Source of the DNA: CAMPJM01 sp964440915
Lineage (GTDB): Bacteria; Bacteroidota; Bacteroidia; Cytophagales; Cyclobacteriaceae
Assembly: GCA_964440915.1 (NCBI GenBank)
Contig: CAYTTV010000020.1
Location: 1 to 57,096, forward strand
Direction of reading: 5' to 3'
DNA length: 57,096 nucleotides
In this document: positions 50,801 through 57,096 of the stretch, one piece after another
How the letters are laid out: each line of letters starts with the position of its first letter
Position numbering within the stretch: position 1 is the stretch's first letter
Program-made: the position numbers and the translations under genes
Notes under the pieces: generated by a model
Seen by the model: the letters and a program-made list of their open reading frames with translations, nothing else
Database searches by the model: none
What the model was told of the DNA's origin: nothing

Positions 50801-51695
50801 CCCAAGAGAGCTGAGAAACGACCCTGAATCGCTAAAAAAAATCCTTATTCCAACCCCTGATGGAGCACAGATTCCCCTTGGGCAGGTTGTAGATTTTGAA
50901 TATGTAAGAGGCCCTCAAGCTATCATGAGTGAGGAAACATTTCTTGTAGGCTATGTTCTATTTGATAAAAGAGAAGGTTATGCCGAAGTGGAAGTGGTAA
51001 ACCATGCTCAAGAGACGATCCAAGAGAAAATAGATGAAGGAAGCTTAAGCGTGCCGACTGGTGTCAGCTACAAATTCTCGGGCAGCTATGAGAACCAAGT
51101 ACGTGCAGAAAAAAGATTGTCCATGGTAGTTCCATTGGTCTTGCTCATCATATTTCTTATTCTGTATTTCCAATTCAGGTCTGTCAGTACTTCATTGATG
51201 ATATTTCTCGGTATTGCAATGGCCTTTAGCGGTGGATTTATGTTGCTCTGGTTTTATGCACAGCCCTGGTTTGTTGATTTCGCCATTTTTGGCACCAATA
51301 TGCGGGATCTTTTTCAAATCCATACCATCAATTTGAGCGTGGCTGTTTGGGTAGGTTTTATCGCACTGTTTGGTATAGCTACAGATGATGGTGTTTTAAT
51401 TGGCACTTATCTCGACCAGAGTTTTGCTCACAACAAACCTTCTACGATAAAAGATTTAAGAAATGCAGTAGTTGAGGCAGGCCAAAGGCGCATAAAACCC
51501 GCCATTATGACCTCTGCCACTACTGTTATTGCCTTGCTTCCTGTACTGACTTCTACAGGAAGAGGTTCGGACATCATGATCCCTATGGCAATTCCATCTG
51601 TAGGTGGAATCTTAGTCTCTACCATCACAATCTTCATTGTTCCCGTCCTGTATAGCTTGAGGGAAGAGCGTAAACTTAAAAAGCTACAGTCATGA
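47895..51695 (+). CDS. cusA: CusA/CzcA-family RND heavy-metal efflux pump
   Basis: A 1266-residue inner-membrane proton antiporter that drives Cu(I)/Ag(I) from the periplasm out through a tripartite complex. PDIGENQQIVFTEWPGRSPQ and the TYPLTTSLLGVPGVKSIRSS segments identify the heavy-metal RND group, and the central Met-rich stretch (VMLQTGMRAPMGIK, MPTSMPHSG) matches CusA metal sites. It is longer than E. coli CusA (about 1047) because extra hydrophobic helices are inserted after ILPTLTHWFF (about residues 515-660). It overlaps the next gene by 4 bases. Confidence 0.95.
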   Translation: MLNAIIKYFLENKLITVLILIGFVVWGLITAPFGWQIGILPSDPVPVDAIPDIGENQQIVFTEWPGRSPQDIEDQITYPLTTSLLGVPGVKSIRSSSMFGFSSIHIIFDEDVEFYWSRSRILEKLSSLPSGLLPADAQPTLGPDATALGQVFWYTLEGRDKDGNPTGGWDLHEIRSVQDFYVKYGLNATEGVSEVASIGGFVQEYQIDVNPDALKAYNVPLHQVMLAVQQSNKDVGAKTIEINQAEYLVRGLGYIKTIADIEEALVAVKDNTPIRIKDIAEVTLGPAERQGLLDKDGAEVVGGVVVARYGANPLQVINNVKDKVEEISPGLPKKILPNGVESQLTIVPFYDRSGLIYETLSTLEEALSLQILITFLVVIVMVLNLRASFLISSMLPIAVLMVFIAMRYFHVDANIVALSGIAIAIGTMVDLSIILSENVIKHIDEAPPGQKLIDSIYKGASEVSSAILTAVSTTVVSFIPVFTMEAAEGKLFGPLAFTKTFALVAALIIIIVILPTLTHWFFGIRIKNNLIAKGLNIASIVLGLFIAIFHSIFSGLILIAFGAAWFVRKYSPRQNWLVSHLPLVIAVIAVSWLLAEYWHPLGPAKGLLLNFIFVVLIVGLVLGFFSLLEYLYQPILRWCLKNKAAFLVIPAFLIFMGITIWIGFNGTFGLIAKGFDTVGWNIRTTKGWSNLSHTFPGIGEEFMPSLNEGSFLLMPTSMPHSGIEYNRKVLGQLDMLVANIPEVESSVGKLGRVESALDPAPISMFENVINYKPTYMVNEKGQRQRFKVDEEDRFMLTTGEMLTNQEALAKGVASNELIPDEDGQYFRNWRTHIQSPDDIWNEIVKVTRIPGITSAPKLQPIETRLVMLQTGMRAPMGIKVYGPDLQTIEAFGIQLENILKEVPSVKSEAVFADRIVGKPYLHLDINRSAISRYGLTISDVQETIEAAIGGMQITTTVEGRERYPVRVRYPRELRNDPESLKKILIPTPDGAQIPLGQVVDFEYVRGPQAIMSEETFLVGYVLFDKREGYAEVEVVNHAQETIQEKIDEGSLSVPTGVSYKFSGSYENQVRAEKRLSMVVPLVLLIIFLILYFQFRSVSTSLMIFLGIAMAFSGGFMLLWFYAQPWFVDFAIFGTNMRDLFQIHTINLSVAVWVGFIALFGIATDDGVLIGTYLDQSFAHNKPSTIKDLRNAVVEAGQRRIKPAIMTSATTVIALLPVLTSTGRGSDIMIPMAIPSVGGILVSTITIFIVPVLYSLREERKLKKLQS

Positions 51696-52924
51696 AAAAA
51701 TACTTGATAATCATATTCTCAATGATGCTCTTTGGCTTCCAGAAAACAAAAGCACAAACTTTAGAGGACTATTTCAAAACTGCTGCAGAGAACAACCCGG
51801 GCCTTCAAGCGCAATACAAAATGTTTGAGGCTACCCTTGAACGCATACCACAGGCGAGGGCGCTTGAGGATCCTACTTTGTCTGTCGGATATTATGCTCC
51901 CAGTATGGAAACGCTGATGGGGAAACAAGTAGCCGACATTTCTCTATCCCTGATGTTTCCGTGGTTCGGTACTTTAAAAGCTCGGGGCGATCAAGCAGCA
52001 TTATTGGCCGATGCTCAATACCAGGCTTTCTTAGATGCTAAGAACAAGCTTTACTTCGAAATCGCAAAGGCATACTATCCTATGTATGAGCTAAATCGGT
52101 TAAGGGCAATAGAAAAAAAGAACATACGACTACTAGAAGCTTTCAAAACATTATCAACCCATCAGTTTGAAAATGGGAAAGGATCTATGGCAGATGTACT
52201 AAGGGTTGATTTACAGTTGAAAAGCGCAGAAACGAACCTGGAAATATTGAACAAGAAGGAAGTAGCATTAACCAGCCAATTCAACAGCCTGCTGAACAGA
52301 GACTATCATGCGCCAGTTTTGATTCCTGATTCCATAATCATAGGCTCACTACCAATTGTCTATAGAAAGGACTCGCTTTCTCTGAATCCAAAACTAGGAG
52401 AGATAGCGCTTCAAGAGCAAGCAAGCGAAGCTGCTAAAAGAGTGGCCTTAAAAGAAGGGCTTCCCAAGCTAGGCGTCGGGCTGGATTATATGCTGGTGAG
52501 TGAAACTGATAACAGCATGATGGAGCATAATGGCAAAAACATGCTCATGCCCATGATATCAGTAAGTCTGCCTGTATTTAGAAAAAAATACAAAGCTGCC
52601 CAGAAAGAGGCCGAGCTAATGCAGGAAACCTATGCGCTGCAAAAGCAGGAAATCGTCAATTATCTCCACGGTAGGTATCAAAACATAAATTTTCAGATAA
52701 GGCAGCAAGATGCTTTGATTGCTCTTTATGAAGCGCAGATTGAAGAGGCAAAACAAATACAAGATTTGTTGTATTCCTCCTATAGCCACTCAGGACAGGG
52801 ATTTGATGAACTGCTAAAGATTCAACAGCAACTATTAGAATATCAAAAAATGAAAGCTTCCGCAGAGAATGAGTATTTGATTGCCGTCGCGGAAATGTAC
52901 TACATCACAGCAAAACAATATTAG
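51692..52924 (+). CDS. TolC-family outer-membrane efflux protein (CusC-like)
   Basis: A 410-residue outer-membrane channel with a signal peptide (about residues 1-21). Two helical repeats of the OEP fold can be seen (LEDYFKTAAENNPGLQAQYK at the start, and a second beginning near residue 225 at NPKLGEIALQEQASEAAKR). It completes the CusA/CusB pump through the outer membrane. It overlaps cusA by 4 bases and is followed by cusB after one base, so all three are one operon in order A-C-B. Confidence 0.9.
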   Translation: MKKYLIIIFSMMLFGFQKTKAQTLEDYFKTAAENNPGLQAQYKMFEATLERIPQARALEDPTLSVGYYAPSMETLMGKQVADISLSLMFPWFGTLKARGDQAALLADAQYQAFLDAKNKLYFEIAKAYYPMYELNRLRAIEKKNIRLLEAFKTLSTHQFENGKGSMADVLRVDLQLKSAETNLEILNKKEVALTSQFNSLLNRDYHAPVLIPDSIIIGSLPIVYRKDSLSLNPKLGEIALQEQASEAAKRVALKEGLPKLGVGLDYMLVSETDNSMMEHNGKNMLMPMISVSLPVFRKKYKAAQKEAELMQETYALQKQEIVNYLHGRYQNINFQIRQQDALIALYEAQIEEAKQIQDLLYSSYSHSGQGFDELLKIQQQLLEYQKMKASAENEYLIAVAEMYYITAKQY

Positions 52925-52925
52925 C

Positions 52926-54674
52926 ATGAAGACAAATTGGAAATCTATCATAATGGTCGCCCTCGTATTGACGATAGGCATATTCCTTGGCTGGGCCTTC
53001 TCTGGCAACTCTGAAACTCAACCAACAATCGAACAGGTGCATACCAACAGCGTAAATGAAGAAATAATTTGGTCCTGTTCTATGCACCCCCAAATTAAGC
53101 AACACGAACCGGGCGATTGCCCAATATGTGGAATGGATTTGGTTCCGCTAGAAGCAGAACAAGGAGAAATAGACCCTCTGGCAATTAGCATGTCTCCAAC
53201 CGCAATGCAGTTGGCCAATGTTTCCACAGCCATTGTTGGAACTACTCTCCCTATAAAAACGGTGTATTTAAATGGCAAAGTTCATGAAGATGAACGATTG
53301 GTTTCATCCCAATCTTCTCACATCGAGGGCAGGATAGAAAGTCTTAGGGTAAATTATACAGGAGAGTATGTGAATGCAGGGCAACCTATTGCCTCTATCT
53401 ATTCTCCCCAGTTGGTAACCGCCCAAGAAGAACTTTTCCAGGCGTATAGAATCAGGGAAACTCAGCCACAATTATACAATGCGGCTCGCGGGAAACTCAA
53501 GAACTGGAAATTGTCAGATAAGCAAATTGATCAGATTATTCAATCTGGCAGTGCAACGGGAGAATTTCCGGTTATGGCAGATATTTCCGGCTATGTTATC
53601 CAAAAAATGGTAAACCCCGGTGATTATATTCAAAGAGGCCAAGCTATTTTTAAGATAGCCAACCTTTCTCAGGTATGGGTGCTTTTTGACGTATATGAGT
53701 CTGATATGTTATGGATAAACAAAGGGGACGAAGTTACATTTTCCGTCGCCTCGCTACCGGGAGAAACTTTTAAAGGAAAAGTTTCATTCATTGATCCCGT
53801 CATCAATCCACAGACAAGGGTAGCCAGTGCCCGAGTGGAAGTTAATAATAAAGACTTGAAATTGAAGCCGGCAATGTTTGTTTCTGGTGTGGTTAAAGCA
53901 CAACTGCCTATAGAAACAGCAACTGTGGTCATTCCTAAAAGTGCAGTAATGTGGACTGGCAAACGCTCAGTTGTTTATATCAAATCCACCAACGATCAAG
54001 GGGTTAGTTTCACCATGCGTGAAGTGATTCTAGGACCGGCGCTTGGAGAAAGCTACATCATAGAAAGCGGTCTTTCGGAGGGCGAAGAAATAGCGGTTCA
54101 TGGCACCTTCAGCATCGATGCGGCGGCGCAATTAGCAGGAAAACCTAGCATGATGAATCCAGAAGGGAATCTTGCAAGAAGCGAGCAAGGCGAACAGGAT
54201 CCAGAGGAAATAACACCGATCATCATAAGTAGCGAGGCAAAAGCTTCAATCAGACCTTTATTAAGAGAATATTTGGTACTTAAAAATGCCTTGGTAAACG
54301 ATGATTTTGGGGCAGCAAAAAAAGCGATCCAAACTCAGGCAGATGCTCTATCGAAGATAGATGAATCGCATTTCATAGGGGAATCTCATGATCTATGGAT
54401 GCGATACAGCAGCCTCATAGGGCGGTCTTTAAAGCAGGTGGCAAATGCAGGAACCATAGCCGAAGTGCGGGATAGTTTTTTAGTTTTATCAGATGCGATG
54501 ATTAACTTGGTAGAAACCTTTCGCCCAATAGAGGAAAATCTTTATATTCAGCATTGCCCTATGGCTAACAGCGATAAAGCAGCACTTTGGCTAAGCCGTT
54601 CTCGAGAAATCAAGAATCCATATTATGGTGCAGCCATGCTCACCTGCGGAGAAGTAACTAGGGAAATTAAGTAA
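52926..54674 (+). CDS. cusB: CusB-type RND periplasmic adaptor with metal-binding domains
   Basis: A 582-residue membrane-fusion adaptor. The start at 52926 gives an N-terminal anchor helix (residues about 6-24); the upstream frame is inside the previous gene. Residues 42-72 are a heavy-metal-binding domain (WSCSMHPQIKQ, then CPICGMDLVPLE). The hairpin, lipoyl and barrel domains follow (VNAGQPIASIYSPQL, VMADISGYVI, VWVLFDVYESD). A C-terminal DUF3347 domain (about 430-582) contains YIQHCPMANSD and LTCGEV, more metal-type Cys/Met/His. It probably hands metal to CusA. Confidence 0.93.
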   Translation: MKTNWKSIIMVALVLTIGIFLGWAFSGNSETQPTIEQVHTNSVNEEIIWSCSMHPQIKQHEPGDCPICGMDLVPLEAEQGEIDPLAISMSPTAMQLANVSTAIVGTTLPIKTVYLNGKVHEDERLVSSQSSHIEGRIESLRVNYTGEYVNAGQPIASIYSPQLVTAQEELFQAYRIRETQPQLYNAARGKLKNWKLSDKQIDQIIQSGSATGEFPVMADISGYVIQKMVNPGDYIQRGQAIFKIANLSQVWVLFDVYESDMLWINKGDEVTFSVASLPGETFKGKVSFIDPVINPQTRVASARVEVNNKDLKLKPAMFVSGVVKAQLPIETATVVIPKSAVMWTGKRSVVYIKSTNDQGVSFTMREVILGPALGESYIIESGLSEGEEIAVHGTFSIDAAAQLAGKPSMMNPEGNLARSEQGEQDPEEITPIIISSEAKASIRPLLREYLVLKNALVNDDFGAAKKAIQTQADALSKIDESHFIGESHDLWMRYSSLIGRSLKQVANAGTIAEVRDSFLVLSDAMINLVETFRPIEENLYIQHCPMANSDKAALWLSRSREIKNPYYGAAMLTCGEVTREIK

Positions 54675-54689
54675 TCTGTCGAAACCTAA

Positions 54690-57096
54690 ATGACCATGAA
54701 ACATACCTATCATATACACGGCATGACCTGCAATGGCTGCCGTAGCCACGTAGAAGAAACATTATCCAAAGTACCGGGCGTTAAGAAAGTAAGCGTTGAC
54801 TTAGAAAAGGCAGAGGCAGTCATTGAAATGGCATCGCATATTCCCCTCGAAGATCTTCAAGACGCCTTAGCGAAAGATGGCGACCAATACAGCATCCATG
54901 CTCCAGGCGATCATCACCACCATCATGCCAAAGCCCATAAGGAGAAAAAACCCACTGGCAGTGGTTCCGGCGTGTTTTATTGCCCCATGCATTGCGAGGG
55001 CGACAAAACTTATGAAGCACCTGGCAATTGTCCTGTTTGCGGAATGGATCTGGTGGAAGAGCAAAATTTAAACACCGTAGTCTCCACACTATGGACATGT
55101 CCGATGCATCCAGAAATCGTTGAAGATGAGCCAGGATCATGTCCTAAATGTGGTATGGACTTAGTGCCGATGCAACCCAACCTTTCTGCTGAAGAGACAA
55201 CTTATAATAAACTACGCAAGAAATTCTGGATTGCCGTTGGCTTTACGTTCCCGATTTTCATAATCGCCATGAGCGAAATGATTCCAAACAATCCCTTGTA
55301 CGGTATCTTGGAGCAGAAAGTATGGAACTGGGTTCAGTTTGTCCTGTCTATTCCTGTAGTGTTTTATGCTACTTGGATGTTCTTTGAACGTGCATATAGA
55401 AGTATCAAAACCTGGAACCTCAATATGTTTACCCTCATTGGCATTGGTGCCGGTGTGGCGTGGGTGTTCAGCTTTTTTGGTATGTTGTTTCCCGATTTTT
55501 TCCCGGACCAGTTCAAAACAGCGTTTGGTGCTGTTCACGTCTATTTTGAAGCTGCCACAGTTATTCTAACCCTCGTCCTATTGGGGCAACTTCTGGAAGC
55601 CCGTGCGCATAGCAATACCAATTCTGCCGTGAAAGCGCTATTGAAGTTAGCACCCAACAAAGCTACAAAAGTAGTAGATGGGCAAGATGTAGAGGTAAGC
55701 ATAGACAAAATTGTCTTGGGCGACATCTTAAAAGTAAGGCCTGGAGATAAAATTCCTGTGGATGGAGTCATTACCGAAGGGCATACCAGCATTGATGAAT
55801 CGATGATCACGGGAGAACCCATTCCCGTTGATAAATCCGAAGGTGACAAAATAAGCAGTGGTACCATTAACGGCAACCAATCCTTTTTGATGAAGGCCGA
55901 AAAAGTAGGAAGTGATACGCTGCTCTCGCAAATTATACACATGGTGAACGATGCCAGTAGAAGCCGGGCACCCATTCAAAATTTGGCCGATAGGGTTTCT
56001 GCTTATTTTGTGCCTGCTGTCATTATCATTGCCATCCTCACTTTTGTGGTTTGGGCTTTCTGGGGTCCTGAACCTGCGTATGTATATGCTTTGGTCAATG
56101 CAATTGCAGTTTTGATTATCGCCTGCCCTTGTGCACTTGGGCTGGCCACACCTATGTCTGTAATGGTAGGTGTGGGAAAGGGCGCCCAAAATGGCGTCTT
56201 GATAAAAAATGCAGAAGCACTAGAGAAAATGGACAAGGTCACTACCTTGGTTATTGATAAGACCGGAACCATTACAGAAGGCAAGCCGACGGTAGAAAAA
56301 GTGGGTTCTTTTGACAAGAGCCTCAATGAAAGCGACATACTGCAATACATTATTTCCTTAAACAATAACAGTGAACATCCATTGGCCGAAGCAACAGTGA
56401 AATTTGGCAGAGAGAAAAATGTTGCCCCATTAAAATCAGAAACATTCAGTGCTGTCACGGGCAAGGGTGTAGAAGGAAATGTAGCGGGTAAAAAGACCGC
56501 TTTAGGCAACCCCAAAATGATGGAATACGCCAATGCTGAAATTTTAACAGAAATGGAGGGAGAGGCAAAAACATACCAAAGACAGGGTAAAACAGTATCT
56601 TTTCTGGCCATAGATGGTGTCGTTAGTGGTTACGTTGTAATAGGCGACAAAATCAAAGCAACCAGTGCCAAAGCCATCAAAAGCCTACAAGATAAAGGTA
56701 TTGATGTAGTTATGCTCACCGGTGACAATCATGATACTGCACAGGCCGTGGCCAAGGAGCTCAATCTTGCCGATTTTAAAGCAAGCATGCTGCCGGAAGA
56801 TAAACTCAGGGAAGTTGAGCGATTGCAAGAGCAAGGTAAAGTAGTGGCTGTGGCGGGTGACGGTATCAATGACGCACCAGCTTTGGCAAAAAGCGATGTA
56901 GGAATCGCAATGGGTACAGGTACCGATGTGGCCATTGAAAGTGCCATGATCACTTTGGTTAAAGGAGACCTACAAGGGATTGTTAAAGCAAGGAATTTAA
57001 GCCATGCAACCATGAAAAACATTAAGCAGAACCTGTTTTTCGCACTCATTTACAACACGCTGGGCGTCCCAATAGCTGCGGGTGTTCTGTTTCCGG
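54690..57096 (+). CDS. copA: Copper-translocating P1B-type ATPase, 3' end cut by the window
   Basis: At least 802 residues; the frame runs off the end. The start may be 54690 or 54696. Domains in order: an HMA metal-binding domain (GMTCNGCRSHVEE, Cys 14 and 17), a His-rich linker with five His in a row, two heavy-metal-binding domains (YCPMHCEGD with CPVCGMDL; WTCPMHPEI with CPKCGMDL), transmembrane helices, the actuator motif SMITGEP, the CPC motif in IACPCALGLATP (about 479), DKTGTITEG (Asp near 523), MLTGDN and GDGINDAPAL. It exports Cu(I) or Ag(I) from the cytoplasm and follows cusB closely, giving a two-membrane export route. Confidence 0.95.
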   Translation, partial: MTMKHTYHIHGMTCNGCRSHVEETLSKVPGVKKVSVDLEKAEAVIEMASHIPLEDLQDALAKDGDQYSIHAPGDHHHHHAKAHKEKKPTGSGSGVFYCPMHCEGDKTYEAPGNCPVCGMDLVEEQNLNTVVSTLWTCPMHPEIVEDEPGSCPKCGMDLVPMQPNLSAEETTYNKLRKKFWIAVGFTFPIFIIAMSEMIPNNPLYGILEQKVWNWVQFVLSIPVVFYATWMFFERAYRSIKTWNLNMFTLIGIGAGVAWVFSFFGMLFPDFFPDQFKTAFGAVHVYFEAATVILTLVLLGQLLEARAHSNTNSAVKALLKLAPNKATKVVDGQDVEVSIDKIVLGDILKVRPGDKIPVDGVITEGHTSIDESMITGEPIPVDKSEGDKISSGTINGNQSFLMKAEKVGSDTLLSQIIHMVNDASRSRAPIQNLADRVSAYFVPAVIIIAILTFVVWAFWGPEPAYVYALVNAIAVLIIACPCALGLATPMSVMVGVGKGAQNGVLIKNAEALEKMDKVTTLVIDKTGTITEGKPTVEKVGSFDKSLNESDILQYIISLNNNSEHPLAEATVKFGREKNVAPLKSETFSAVTGKGVEGNVAGKKTALGNPKMMEYANAEILTEMEGEAKTYQRQGKTVSFLAIDGVVSGYVVIGDKIKATSAKAIKSLQDKGIDVVMLTGDNHDTAQAVAKELNLADFKASMLPEDKLREVERLQEQGKVVAVAGDGINDAPALAKSDVGIAMGTGTDVAIESAMITLVKGDLQGIVKARNLSHATMKNIKQNLFFALIYNTLGVPIAAGVLFP

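Overview
The window comes from a chromosome of the phylum Bacteroidota, most likely order Cytophagales. This rests on promoters of the TTTG-N19-TAnnTTTG type, a BlaI plus M56-TonB pair, a PF14905-type TonB-dependent receptor, an HYC_CC_PP protein, a DUF2795 protein close to Cytophagales homologues, A-rich translation starts without clear Shine-Dalgarno sequences, and moderate GC. No rRNA, tRNA, CRISPR array, phage or intact transposase was seen.

Layout. (1) 1-11262: metabolic and envelope genes, mostly on the minus strand: a secreted M20 amidohydrolase, a BlaI repressor with an M56/TonB membrane sensor, an M42 aminopeptidase, lipoproteins (esterase, DUF4349), DUF1697, a WG-repeat-like protein and an Ada-type regulator/methyltransferase. 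(2) 11437-29905: an anaerobic and nitric-oxide island. It holds a His-rich polytopic membrane protein, a TetR/hydrolase module, three RIC-type hemerythrin-like proteins (one degenerate), the B12-dependent ribonucleotide reductase NrdJ, an uncharacterised 605-residue protein with nitronate-monooxygenase-like motifs, HemN with QueD, a Crp/Fnr-type regulator, an MreB paralogue, a truncated haemoglobin, nirK-nirV-sco, and an Rrf2 regulator. (3) 30485-36274: gdhA, then outer-membrane and small membrane proteins. (4) 36275-46953: a TonB-dependent receptor and housekeeping genes (ispD, DUF349, ettA, phospholipase-like, rpsT, radC, DUF1684). (5) 47379-57096: a copper or silver efflux locus, HYC_CC_PP, cusA, cusC-like, cusB and copA; copA is cut by the window end.

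How the island seems to work. NirK makes NO from nitrite; NirV and Sco are accessory or copper-delivery candidates. The truncated haemoglobin can bind or remove NO. The RIC proteins repair nitrosylated Fe-S and di-iron centres. NrdJ and HemN replace enzymes that need O2 or an NO-sensitive radical. Two regulatory layers are visible. TGA-N6-TCA palindromes lie before ric1, the 605-residue gene, hemN/crp and the truncated haemoglobin/nirK gap, which fits the local Crp/Fnr protein. A TTTTATAAAA palindrome sits between the -33 and -7 boxes of the second ric and recurs inside a 21-bp-arm inverted repeat upstream of rrf2, which fits the Rrf2 protein.

The best candidates for undescribed biology are the 605-residue flavoprotein-like gene, the degenerate RIC paralogue, the MreB paralogue and the His-rich membrane protein, all inside this co-regulated NO island.
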